Source: Motacilla alba alba (taxonomy: Eukaryota; Chordata; Aves; Passeriformes; Motacillidae). Taken from it: 64,000 bases of DNA. Below are positions 24,034-35,559 of this stretch, in pieces. Where the stretch lies: contig NC_052016.1 in the NCBI RefSeq assembly GCF_015832195.1, positions 32,757,129-32,821,128 of the forward strand. Direction: 5' to 3'. Position 1 is the first letter of the stretch. Each line of letters opens with the position of its first letter. The position numbers were made by a program, and so were the translations under genes. The notes under the pieces are model-generated. The model saw only the letters and a program-made list of their open reading frames with translations, was not told the DNA's origin and searched no databases.

Positions 24034-26699
24034 AACATTTTTTTGTGATTATTAATAAAGGAACACTTTCATCTCTGTCTTGTTAAGAGTTCTGGGGGTA
24101 GGAGAACAGTATCTGACAGATACCATATGGGATAGAGTGGAAACAGGAGGGAATGAAGGAAAGGAAAAGAGAAGCAAGGAGGTGACTTAGAAATCCCTCC
24201 ACAGTTCCTAGGATGTACATCCAAACTACTGGAGCTTTCTATACAATTGGAGCAATTTCTGCATTTCTATACTCTTCAATATTTTATTTCTGAAACAGGA
24301 CATGTCCTCTGCATGAATTAAAAGGTCTTTGTGTCCATGAAAAGGTGAGACCAACCCCTGAGAAGCTAGGGAAGCTGTGGACAGACATGAAAAGCACAGG
24401 CAGAACTCTACATCAAGGCCAGGAATGCAGTCAGAGCTGCCACACTGGCAGAGATGGTAAGGGGACCCTGAGCTGGAAGGAGCACTGGCAGACCTGGTGT
24501 GGAAAGACCTGGTCTGGCTGCCAATCAAAACAGAGATCTGATTTGAAGGGGCTTCATATGGCTCCCAACCACGCATGGTCCAACTCCAGCCTTTGCTTTC
24601 AGGTCCTCACTTCCACAGACATTGCGACGCTGGAGTCAGAAAAACAACAGAAATTCTTACAGCACAGCCCCTCATCCCCTTTGGCAAACTAAATATTTTC
24701 CCAGTTTGGAAGAGCAGCCTAGAAGAGCTGCTTTTTTGAATAAGCCAATGCAGATGCCAGGAACCAGGAGACTCAGAGGAAGAACACCATCTCCCAAATT
24801 CTGCCTGTACTGCACATGACCAGTTCAAGCACCTGCCTAACTCTTCACAAACATAAAAGCACTGTCTCTCTTTTCACAGTTCCATTGTCTGTCTTGCATA
24901 CAGCCTTTGCATCCTGTCTTACCAGCACTGCAGACCAAGCTAAGCAGGAGATAACAGATCATTGGGTGCAGACTGCTAAACCTGTCTGTCAGCTACTTGC
25001 TCATAGCAAAACAAACCCTTTTTCTTATCAGTCATGGGACACTGGCCAAATATTATGGTGGAGAGAGACACAGAATCTGTCAAGCATTTTTACCTGTGAT
25101 CACAATGTCAATATTCAAAAACTCCCTCCAGGCTATAAATCCTCTTGAGCAAATGGAGATGCACAAAATATTGTATCATATATCTCCCCAGACAACAGGG
25201 AATTTCTGCATGCGCCACTCAGCAGACCAGAGCTCTGTACCTATAAGTCACTATTAGTTCAAATCAAACCCTCATCTGCTGGGGTTTCATCATTACACTT
25301 ACCCAGAGGCAACAGCAGGTAATGCTTTGCCATTTAGTACAACATCTTCCAAGAAATTCTTCATTACAGAGCAGAGTTTAATAACCACTGTTTTGCATAG
25401 AATGAAAAAATCCCGCACATCTAAATAAAATATATCCTTCATATGGAGCACTGTGGGCTTTTAAGACATGTTTTGTAGTATGCATAAGGATCTTTGGATT
25501 AGTTGTCTACATCCTTTTTCTCCACAGAAATTATAGATATTGCATGACTTAAAGAGACTAGTCTTGACAATGCAGCTGATCCCATCAAATCCATTGCAAT
25601 CACTGAGATTCAGCTCTCCTCCTGGCAATTTGTTTTGTAGCTGCAAGAAAGTCACAAGGAGAACCTGTCCCAGGGCAGATACCTGGTAGAAATGCTCACT
25701 AAAGCACTATATGTCCTCTCTTTCTTTTCCTGCCAGAAAGATGTTGGCTGGATTTGGGAAAGGGCTATTAAGCACAAAAAAGAGAGTTGTCAGAGCATTT
25801 CATTGCCATGCCAATGCTGTGCTGCAGGATAGTTCATAAGAGACCAGCCAGGAGGCTTCCATAATTTAAACATCTCTGGTAATCCTGAGAGAGAATGCTC
25901 AGAGGAGGACTCAGAAGCACTACTCCAAAAACATGGGTTTGTTTAAAGCATCTTCTTCCTCCAACTAGATCAATTTGTAGCTATTGTTCCAAAACCAACA
26001 GCAAAGATGGGTGGGGAATCTACAAGCCCTGAAGCTGTTTTCCTTTGCAGCGAGCTGTTAAGCCAAATAATATAAAAACCCCACACTCCAAGTGTCAGAC
26101 ACAATTACCCCTCTACCCACCCATACTCATGAATCTCCTCACATCGAGTCTTCAATATTGTAGGTGAACACCAGAGTTTTTCACAAGAGATTAAAAAATC
26201 TGGGCTATTCTGCTACCACCACCACTGCAAATGCTCAGAGGAATCTCTGTAAAGGAAATCTCCTGAAAAGCTTCCTGAAAAATGACTGTTTATATTCTCT
26301 TTGGGTTAGGAGGGGCTAATAGGTGGCCGAACATCTCTTTCCAGAGTACAGAGCAATCACTGCTCTTACATAAAACAAGAGTTAATGATTCTGCTGATTT
26401 ACAACCTATTTTCCACTAATTCATCCAACAGTGAATTCTCAAGAGTCTTTCACCATACGCAAATCTGGAATACAGGACAGTGATAAAGCTATGTTTAGCT
26501 AGAGGAAGATGAAAAAACAAATGCTAGGAAGGAGCCAAAATTTCAAATCTAGGTTAATTTGTTAATGCCTTGTAATATTTTTTTTTTCTTTTAAAAAAAA
26601 GGGACACTTCAACTAATTTTCTTCAAGGTTTATGGAAAAAAAATCCCTCTTGCTTTCAAAGTAAACCCAATAGGGATCAAGGCACATCAATTTTGCTAA

Positions 26700-26900
26700 T
26701 GGAACCTGGTTGCAGCCTTAATTATTATTATCTCTTTGTGATAGATTAGCCATTTACCCAGATTATATAGACATAGGGAGATTAGATTAGATAGCCCAGG
26801 CTCCATATGCTTTTTCTATCTCCCTGTGCAATATAGCAGTCGACTAACTGAATCCCTGCTTGTGCTTCTAGTAATGAGATATCTTACTGCATTTACCATT
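26700..26900. promoter_or_regulatory. GATA-motif cluster, putative regulatory
   Basis: Three GATA cores lie within 67 bases: TTATCT at 26728-26733, GATAG at 26740-26744 and GATAG at 26790-26794. The last is preceded by a short direct repeat AGATTAGATTAG. AATTATTATTA precedes the first. The sequence is non-repetitive otherwise. It is suggestive of an enhancer only. Confidence 0.22.
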
Positions 26901-27603
26901 AAACTCTGTTTTCAATAAAAATTGATCAAGTTTCAGAAAGAAGAGGTAGTGAAAGAGGTATTTAGATTTGAGGGTTAACCTAATTTCAAAAGCCTAATAG
27001 TGATGGGAGTAGGACCATGCAACACTCTTCAAGGTCAGCTGTTATTTTCACAGCAAATGATCAGAGGTGAAAAGAAAGACCCACAAATGCAAAAGAAACA
27101 CTGCAGGTCTCCAGCAAAGGCGCATCTGCTGACAGGCTCCTACAAGGAAATGAGAACACTTTAGTTAGCAAGCTCTATGGATACAATTTCTTTGTAAGAA
27201 CAAACCCTGGGATTAAAAGAGCAAGCTTGGATAAAACCTGTGGGATTCTAAATGTTTTAACAGGGTGCAGCCAAGTTTTCCTAACTGAAAGGGCACAGAA
27301 GAAAATCTCTGTTCTTATTGGGCTTGCAAGGTTACCTCAACCCCCCCAGTAGGCTTTACCATCATGGTATGAGATAATAAGAAAAGAAGGAAAGTTTTCT
27401 TCCTTTTTAACAATCTGAAGCTTGGAAAGCAAGGATGTAAATGTTGCACAGACTTGGAATGGATACCGCTAAGCAATGATCTGCTTTGCAGTCAGAATGT
27501 CCAGCTTTTTTTTTTTGACAAATAAATGCTTAATCTGCTGTACAAAAATATTAGAGCTTTCAAGAGATTTTAAAAGATAGGCCTTTTCCTACAGAGCTTC
27601 TGT

Positions 27604-27633
27604 CCTACAGTATCCCTTCCTACAGTATCCATT
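27604..27633. repeat. 15-base tandem duplication
   Basis: CCTACAGTATCCCTT (27604-27618) is followed directly by CCTACAGTATCCATT (27619-27633), one mismatch. Confidence 0.85.
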
Positions 27634-28095
27634 CCATATTAAACTGCAAACATGGATATAGCCTTGCTCAGAGAAACCTGCATTCTGAAGGCTCTCTATT
27701 GGGAAAGGTTGTAAAGGCTGGCAAGAAATATAAATCCCTTCATGGCATTTGCAAGGTCTTGATTCTGCCCTGATGCTTCTTCTACAAAAAAATCAGGAGT
27801 AGTAAACAGTAAGGACAGCACATCACCTCCTCATTCCAAAAGCACCTGACTTAACACTAAGAGTAACTTTGCTCCAAATTCTTTTGTTCATTTTTGCTTA
27901 TGAAAGCCACAAGAGTGTGGCCATGTAGAGCAGCTTTTATAGATGAAAATGCCATCACATACTTTATCCAGAAATTTTTCAAGGTTTTCTTTTGAAAAAT
28001 CTGGTAAACAAGTTTCTTCAAATGCATCCTGCTAGCTCCCCTAGATTCTTCTGTTTGCCCCTTATGCACCCTATATTTTGCTTAAAGAAACCAAA

Positions 28096-28135
28096 TTCTG
28101 TTCCCCAGGTACTTCTTCTGTTCCCCGGGTACTTC
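28096..28135. repeat. 20-base tandem duplication
   Basis: The unit TTCTGTTCCCCAGGTACTTC at 28096-28115 is repeated at 28116-28135 with a single A-to-G change. Each copy carries a splice-site-like CCCCAGGTAC word in the first copy, changed to CCCCGGGTAC in the second. Confidence 0.9.
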
Positions 28136-28589
28136 TCAGATAGAAATAAACTTCAGCAAGTTATTTACATGGGAAAATTTGTCAAAAAAATTGGAGAAAT
28201 GCTTAAAAATGGCATTTATTCAGCACAGGTAATCAGGATGCTCTTAAAAACCTCAGTAGTAAGGGCAGCAGGAGAAAGGTTAGAAAATCAAGCTACATTG
28301 ATATTGCTCTCTGGCTCTTTCTTCCAGGAGTCCCATGCTTTTTGTTACACTGCACTCTGTATTTGAGTTGGCTTGTTCTCTTCCTCTGTCCTGCCTCATT
28401 CCACCGCTTGCACGTACACCTGTCAGCTTAATTCCTTCAAAGATGGCAAACACCAACATTGCTCCTTCTCCCTGCCTTGCAATAATGAAAAATTGCACAG
28501 GAAGACAGAGCAATGCATAGAGGGAACTCTCTTACCCCCTCTTTCCATATGGCTCCGGAGTGTGGAGCTGGGGGCTGCCACCCACTCAC

Positions 28590-29640
28590 TTGATTAAAGT
28601 GCTTCCCACTTTTGAGATTGCGTTTTTCTTTTTCCTTTTTTTTTAATTTTTTTTTTTAATTTCCCACGAGGTTGGGTGGAGCTCTGCTTTATTTCTTCCC
28701 TTCTTCAGGGCTTGATTGTTTATATTTTTCTGTTCTGAAAGCTGTGTGAGTCACACTTTGATTTACAGTCTGTCCCAGGAGAGCCAGGAGACCCTAATGA
28801 AAGAGCAGGCTGCAAGGGTAATTAATACCTACCAGACATTCAACTGCACCATTAGTGAGCAATATGTGCCTCTGTGTGTGCTTGAGCACTAGCAGCTGGA
28901 GATGCACAGGCAGAGATGATGATATCCACTGGTACAGCCCTGAGCACCCCGTTAGCCACAGCCACAGCTACTGACACCCAAGGGAAAGAGACACACCCAA
29001 ACAATATTTCCCTCTCAGAGAGCAGAGCTGGAAGGGGGCCGGGGTCACGATGAGATGAGATAACTGCAGGAAGCCAGGGAATGGGCTGCCACTGAGGGAT
29101 ACAGGAGGGAGGTTGGTGCAGAGCATTGATTGGGGATGCTGCGATAGAGAGAAGTCGGGAGGGTGATGGATCACTCGTGCTTAAAACAAACAAAAACCAG
29201 GCAGCTTGCCAGGAACGGCTTAGGCCAGTTTCATTAAAACTCTTCATTCATCATGCTGAAACGAGGCGGTATTTGTTATTGCAGCCATGGTGTGCTGGTG
29301 CAGGAGCTATTACGAGAGTGGGTGGCAATACAAGGAGGGGGCAGTGGGAGGAGATGGGAGGGTAATGAAGGATGGAGGCGACTGGGAGGCGACAGGGCTC
29401 AAGTATCACTTACCATCCGCTGAAGGGACAAAAATCACCCCCTATCTCCTGCATGGATCTGGACTGATAAGGCTTCACATCCATCCAGACAAATTTCCAG
29501 GATGGGAGAGGATTCCCTGCTTCCAGGTGTATTTATTCCCATCATTAGACCAAATAATGGAACCAAAACATGCTGGGGCTCGCTGTGGTGTCAGGCTCAG
29601 CTGTGGTCATGAATCCACTTAATGTCACCACAGGAAATCC
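28590..29640. promoter_or_regulatory. Putative conserved non-coding / enhancer block
   Basis: About 1 kb of complex, non-repetitive sequence. It has a T-rich run (28622-28664), a FOX-type TTGTTTA (28716-28722), a perfect AP-1 site TGAGTCA (28747-28753) and a TAATTAAT word near 28822. It then shifts to a GC-richer part with several CpGs between 29130 and 29400. The minus-strand frame 28852-29247 (131 codons) and plus frame 29287-29622 overlap and carry no domain I recognise. The text style is like vertebrate conserved non-coding elements; an unannotated exon or alternative promoter is the other option. Confidence 0.28.
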
Positions 29641-32264
29641 TAACAGCATGATGCTCAAATAAAAGCACTACACCTGCCTGGAGAGGGGCTGGATGGATCT
29701 CTTACACCTTCTCCATCTCTGAAATCTCCATTAGATTCTGCTCTCACTGCCCATGCATCCAAGGAAAGCAGAAACTGCCTTGCTACGTGGCTGAGACTCC
29801 TTCACCCTTGAGTTTACTCTCACTTTTCACTTCATTGCATCTCCTAGGCTGAGGACACAGCACCATCAACACAAAGCACACCACCATCCCCCAGCACGAG
29901 CTAGAGAGGGCATGGTGCTACCTGCAAGTGGCTTTGTGAGTGACCTTAATGCCAGCACCAAACTCTCTCCACAGATGTAATCTTCCTGTCCACCTGCATC
30001 CAAACAAACCCCTCTGTGACATTTTTCATCAAGATCCCAGGCAGTGACCCACACACCCTGCAGTTACATGGCTGGCATTAAGGCCAGCCTTTGATTTTAA
30101 AGCCTGGTGACTGCAATGCCTCCAGAGAAATCAGTCTCCACATAAGTGTACCTATTGAGTGGCATCCATGCTGGCTCGTGGACACGGACTGCAGCTGTGT
30201 AATGTCTGTGTGCTGGTATGTGTAGTGGGAGAAGAGGTGAGAGCTCAGTTTGTTGTGATGTGTTTTACTGAGCAGCCAGAATCCCTGTTTGTACACAAAT
30301 CCAGGAATACGAACATCAAAGGATTGAGACGAAGGAAAAAAAGAAAAAAACACGTGAGTGACAGGGAACATTTACATTAATTTTCTTATTATTTACTTAT
30401 TTTCATGCACACACAACAAAAAAGGCCTTGGGGTGTGCACATCCATGTGCCTAAGCTGTGTCACCAGCCTGGCTTGAAATCACAGGCCTTTAATTTCCCA
30501 GTCTGAGCTCCTGCTTGGAATAAGAGCTGGTATTTATTTCCATACTACCCTACCCTTCCAAGAGAAATCCTTTGTATGTCTGAGTGACCTCACAACCAAC
30601 ATCAAAAGTAAGAAAGCTGTCTCTGAGGAGACATTTGAAACACTGAAATAGGTGCCCATAGGGCCCTCAGAGGAAACCTCAGCATCCCTCTGCCATGGTG
30701 CTGGAGACAGGCTGGTAATGGTACCTGTGCATTGTGGTGCTCACCCTCCTCACACTCCAGATATGGAAATAGATGTGGTCTCATCGTGAGAGCAAGAGAC
30801 AAGTTATACCTGCAACATCCCCAGCCCATCCCAGTCACAGCTAAGGGGTGGTTTTTGTATGTTCTTTGGTGTCACAAAGTACGGGCTACAAACCAGCATG
30901 CTCACTGGCTGTGTTTGAAAGGATCTGCTGCAGGAACAGCAGCTGCATAATGGTAATCTGCACTGGCCCAAGATTTTGGAAAGGAACATTTTCTGGGAGA
31001 AAAGTCAAGTTGAACCAAAATGGCATATTTTGCAGGAAAGCATCAATTGTGCTGAAATCTTCAAGGAAAAATTTCATGACAGCATCTCATTTGGATAAGG
31101 CTGGAAAAAAGTTGATATTGCATTATATGAATATAACTCGAAGAGGAAGCTAAATGCCTTGGTAAGTTTGAAGTAAAACAATTTTAGACTCTTTATGGAT
31201 GTTTCCAATATTATAACTTTCCCCTCCATTTTTCCTCAGGTTACGTGACAAAAATTGTGAAATCTTAGATTTTCCAAAGATGAAAAACTGGTTTTTGATC
31301 ACTTACAATTTCCCCAGGAATATATATATTTTGGCATTTTTATCCATTTCCATCTAGTGAACAAAGAAATTAATGTCTTCTCTCCCTAGAAACACAAGTA
31401 ATCTCTCAGTGGAGACAACCCCAAATCTGGGCACAGCTGTATCTGATCCAAGAGCTTTCCAAGCCAATGGCTGACCAGCTCTCAACGTTCATATTGCTCC
31501 CAACATTCATATGTCTTTACACATACATGTCTGTTCTTAGGTAGCAGACCTATTTAGGCTGTGGACACCTTAGACATCTCTTCAGGGACTAAAAATGGTA
31601 TCCCTCCACAGGACTGCTATGACTCAGTGTCAGAAGCAGGGACAGGATTTAAGCCTTACACACCAACATTCCACTTGCCTGTTCTTCCAGACATATAACA
31701 CTCATTTGGTTCCCAAAATGCCGGGCTGGTTTTCCAAAGTATGCCTTGCCTTAGCTGATTAATAACTCACCCACTAGAAACATTCTCCTAATGCTTGAAC
31801 TAAATATTCTCTGCACTCCCTCTGTTGGCTAGTAAGAATAATTGGCCCCTTCTCTTTGCAACATATTCCTTCATATATCAGCAGACAGGCCTCATGCCTT
31901 CCTTCTGCCTTCCCTCCTCCAGGCTTCATTGGCCTTACACCAGGGGTAAGGGTGTAATTTGGCCCATTCTCACACAGCTCTTTCACCCCTCCGCTCAGAG
32001 GGCTTCCAGCATGAAGAATTAGTCTGGTTTTCTCCACTTTGACAGTACACAGGTTTGTTCTCCTTGTTTCTCCAATGTGGGCATGACACAGCTGTGCCTC
32101 AGGAAACTGGCTTTAAAGAGAATCATATTTGCCCATTTGCATCGATTGTGGGACTGAAAGGTTCTAACAAAGCCTATTCTAAAATCAATTTTTTTCTGAC
32201 TTAAAGTGGCCCTTCTGCATTCCAGTAATGAGAATAAAATACTGCATTTCACCAAAATCCTATT

Positions 32265-32300
32265 ACACTGTCATGAATATCGCATCACACTGTCAAGAAT
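32265..32300. repeat. Imperfect short direct repeat
   Basis: ACACTGTCATGAAT (32265-32278) recurs as ACACTGTCAAGAAT (32287-32300), period 22, one mismatch in 14 bases. Confidence 0.7.
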
Positions 32301-32446
32301 CAGCTGATGGCGCTCTATGATGTCTTCCTTATTGATGGGCAATCATCCTGCTTAAAGGCTCAGTTTGAACAAGGTCTCAGGAAGCCCGGATCTTTTCCTG
32401 TGGTGCACCGACGCCCTGTGGTTCCTCCTGAGCTGCAGCCACCACA

Positions 32447-32875
32447 GTGATCCCTGTCAGCACAGATCCCCCTCCACACTGCACCAAGTGGGCAGCTGAA
32501 TATCCTCATTATTTTTCAAGAGGTGCCTATCAACCTACAGGAAGAAGTTCAGAAGAGAGAAGTGACATAGGTGGCTGCTTTCCTGTAGATGCCACTGTGC
32601 ATGTTCAGGAACCAGGGCTGCAGCATTTCCTCTCAAGCACCAGATCTCTGTGCCATCTTGGTCCAATGTGTCATTTTGATCCACGTCCTCCATCTGGTAA
32701 TTTTTACCAGGAGCCCCAGGAAGCTGAGGAATTCTCATTTAATGGACACATGGGGATCTGCCAGCCCTCTCAGGTATGTGTATTCTTCCCTGCTTCCCAT
32801 ATTTCTGAAAGATCCCAAATCAATGCTCAGACATTTCAGCTTGGCCAAAGAGGGAAGGGGGAAAAGCAGAAATAA
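32447..32875 (+). other. Open frame with internal splice-like sites, unknown
   Basis: A 142-codon ATG-started frame contains an acceptor-like TTTTTACCAG at 32710 and a donor-like CAG|GTATGT at 32774. The 63-base segment between them (32711-32773) is in frame and encodes words such as EPQEAEEFSFNGH. I recognise no domain. Opposite-strand frames overlap fully. Either a chance frame or a non-conserved exon; nothing flanking it forms a gene model. Confidence 0.1.
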
Positions 32876-33249
32876 AATCTGAATCAAAACTTCTGAAAAG
32901 GTGAGGAGCATGAACACTCTTGGGTCCAGATCCAGGAATAAATTTTATAGCTGGCACCTGTTTGCCTTCATTACAAATGAAATGCAAAGCTCTGATTACA
33001 CCACAAGCTTCAAGGCACTTAAAAGCTAACTGCAGATCAAACTTTTTTTGATGAAGCCATGTTCCACCCAGTCAAATTAGTTCCTGCTTTCTCCAGATGG
33101 TATCTCCCTTCACTTATCAAAACTAAAATATGTGTGTAAAGGAATCCTTCTGGGTTGTCTTCCCATTTTTCATTTCAAGGATACTGCTATTTCTTCCACT
33201 CTTCTCAGAAGAAATCAGGAAGGTAGGGCCCTGCAGCAATACCTCTTTC

Positions 33250-33485
33250 ACCATCAAAAGCCTCAGAAATTCCACCTAAATGTAGGAAAACACTTTTTAA
33301 CTGGAGAGTGATCAAACACTGGAACAGGTTGCCTGGACAGGTTGTGGAATCTCCATCTGTGGAAATGCTCAAAAGCCAACTGGTCATGGTCCTGGGCAGC
33401 CTGGTCCAGCTGGCCCTGCTTATGCAATGGGGTCAGACTAAATGGTCTCAAGAGGTCCCTTTCAAACCCAACAGTTCTCCTTCAT
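33250..33485 (+). mobile_element. CR1 LINE, 3' tail, sense
   Basis: Classic 3' end of a CR1 non-LTR retrotransposon. It contains ATCAAACACTGGAACAGGTT, then GGTTGTGGAATCTCCATC, then TGGTCATGGTCCTGGGCAGC, then GACTAAATGGTCTC and AGGTCCCTTTCAAACCCAAC, all in consensus order. The copy is less diverged than the other CR1 remnants here. Only the 3' UTR and the very end of the second reading frame are present, so it is 5'-truncated and inactive. The usual short terminal repeat at the CR1 3' end is not obvious after 33480. Confidence 0.92.
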
Positions 33486-33844
33486 TCATTCAACATCTCA
33501 GGGCTCTGCTTTGCTAAAATAGGGGGTTATGCTGAGGTTTTCACAAAAAGTTATGGAATACAGAAATTCTTTACTAAGAAAGGACCCACCCTTCAAAATT
33601 CATTTTAAAAGAAAAAGTAGGAAAAACCCCCCACCACTAAATAGATACATGGTAAGTGTGATAGCTGCACAAGTATGCTAATGCAAGGAAATGCTAGAAC
33701 TACATGGCACATATTCCTTGAATAACAAGATACATTGTGTCACTCACTTCTCTTCATAACTTAGGCAGCATACAGATGAGTGAGGTAAGATTTCTCAGCT
33801 CCACGACTTATCTGTGCCTTATCAAACCTTAATATTCTGCTACT

Positions 33845-33999
33845 GTAGTTTGCTCTTTCTTTCCTTCTTCCTTTTTTCCTCTTTCTCACTTTCTTTCTCA
33901 CTCCTACAATTATTTTCCCTCTTTTCTTTCCTCTCCTTTCTTCCTTTCTCTTACTCACTTCCTTCTTTTTCTTAAAAAAAAAAAAAAAAAAAAAAAAAA
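33845..33999. repeat. Pyrimidine tract joined to poly(A) run
   Basis: About 125 bases of almost pure C/T with TTTC/CTTC words (33845-33973) abut an uninterrupted run of 26 A (33974-33999). Reading the minus strand gives a poly(T) followed by a GA tract, and a false lysine/arginine-rich frame at 33761-34063. There is no element body I can identify. Confidence 0.85.
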
Positions 34000-34292
34000 C
34001 AAAAACACAACCAAAAACAAGAAAAATCAAACTAAAATGCTGATAAAAAGAATAAATTTGCATTTTTGGAGCCTATAATTGAGATTTACAAGGCTGCCAG
34101 AGGGGTTTACATATACTGCTCCCATTTATTTACTTGGTAATTCCAACAAAAAATTCTCTGACTCTATGGACAGAACTAGGAGTGCATTTCCTTCTCCCCA
34201 CCCACATAAGAAACTTCTGGTCTTCTTTGGGAGAGTGATGCTCCAACCTGCCTTTCTTGATATTTTCTTGTGCGTTGCAAGTATGATGGTAT

Positions 34293-34320
34293 ATCTCTTA
34301 CCTTCTTCATGGTAAGAGAT
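34293..34320. repeat. Perfect 10-base inverted repeat
   Basis: ATCTCTTACC (34293-34302) and GGTAAGAGAT (34311-34320) are exact reverse complements with an 8-base loop. The arms also create donor-like GTAAGAG on both strands. It is too short for a miRNA precursor. Confidence 0.75.
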
Positions 34321-35517
34321 GACTCTGCTAGGACCACACCTAGTTTGCAAAATGGGGAAGAGGGTGTTATTCAGGGAGCCCTTTTGATATCTAAATAATA
34401 ATCAGCAATTATCCCAAAAGGTAGTGCCAGCTCTCCCCACACCAATAAATACCTCCCCTCCCTTGCTACTCACAAGCAGATTTCCAAGTTTCTCCTGACA
34501 AAAAGGCTGTGCTTTCTGCTGAGGTGTGCCACCCTGACACACCAAGCATCCATGGCCACACTCACAGACCTCCTGCAGTGCCCAGTAAAAGAAGGGAAAA
34601 ACAACCCACAGCTGCCATTCCTGACAGGTAACCAGAAACCTGAGAGCTGCTCCATAGAAAACTGAACTTTTTTGGGGACTGACAGTGACAGACACTGCCA
34701 CACCCAACTCTTATCTGGCAGGCATGATTGATTTGTTCTGCCCACTGCCATTGCATGGGAGTCCCCCTGCTCTGTGGCCAGATCCTGCAGCCTCAGAGGG
34801 GCTGATGGACTAATTGCCAAGTTCATATGTAGAGAGTCTCATCTGGAAATTGGCTGGAACAAGGTGGGAAGGGTTGAGAGATGCAGCAAGCAGCGTGCTG
34901 GTAGCAGATAACCTGGGCCTGACAGCAGGGCTGGCACTGCCTGCCCTGAGAGAGGAGATGAGCACATTATCTTCCAGCTGCACATGCCCAGCAGCCGCTC
35001 CCACTGCTCCGAGGGGAGATTTAGGCACATGCATACACACACAGAGTAGTTCCCATCTTCTCAGTATTTTAAAACACCTGAATTCATCTGCTCCCAAGAA
35101 GAGAAATAAAATGGAAGTTTGCTGTGCTGACACACATTCCTTGAAGAAGACGTCCCACCTGTGGTCAGGGTGCTTCACAGGGCTGCTCTCACGTGGATGT
35201 TCTTTAGATGGAAGAGCAAATACATTTTTCTTTCCCAAAAATCTAATGTGAGAAAAGAGAGAGGGAGTTCTTCTTGTATACAAGACCCTTTTGAATCTAT
35301 CCTAGGTGCAAATATATGCTTGTATCCCTTGAAGTTTTTCATAGTTTTCAAACCCCTGATAAGACAATATTGGCTTCTTTGAGTATGAAGCATCATCACA
35401 AAATTCATAGACTCTTCTCTCACATCCAGCACAGATACGTCACCCTCTAGAGCCCAGCACAGCTCACACCTTTACTGAATCACGCTGTGTAGATCCACCA
35501 TAGAGCACTAAAACCTT

Positions 35518-35559
35518 TATTTCTTCCCCTTCTTCTCTCCCTCCCTTCCTCCCTTTCAC
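35518..35559. repeat. Pyrimidine-rich tract
   Basis: Near-pure C/T sequence with TCTCCCTCCCTTCCTCCC words. Low-complexity DNA. Confidence 0.7.

Larger units (their letters stand above)
22689..26699. other. Unannotated non-coding stretch
   Basis: No supported gene. Purine-rich patches at about 23870-23930 and 24120-24185. The minus-strand frame 23416-24033 and the candidate exon 22884-23023 are listed separately. An AT block near 26576-26608 is simple sequence. Confidence 0.5.
26901..28589. other. Unannotated non-coding stretch
   Basis: No supported gene. Two small tandem duplications (27604-27633, 28096-28135) are listed. A plus-strand frame at 27992-28366 (124 codons) spans the second duplication and is probably chance. 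Confidence 0.55.
29641..33249. other. Unannotated non-coding stretch
   Basis: No supported gene. Three things noted: a weak ancient-repeat resemblance at 31918-31975, an imperfect 22-base duplication at 32265-32300, and a splice-bounded open segment at 32711-32773. None is strong enough to call alone beyond the entries given. Confidence 0.5.

Noticed and set aside
33761..34063. 100-codon basic protein on the minus strand
   Set aside because: Lysine/arginine-rich text comes from the GA tract, and the phenylalanine run comes from the homopolymer.
34312..34350. Minus-strand short exon with donor AAG|GTAAGAG
   Set aside because: The donor is created by the small inverted repeat at 34293-34320, and no coherent neighbouring exon is seen.
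34810..35283. 157-codon minus and 145-codon plus frames as genes
   Set aside because: They occupy the same bases on opposite strands, carry no domain and lack splice or promoter context.
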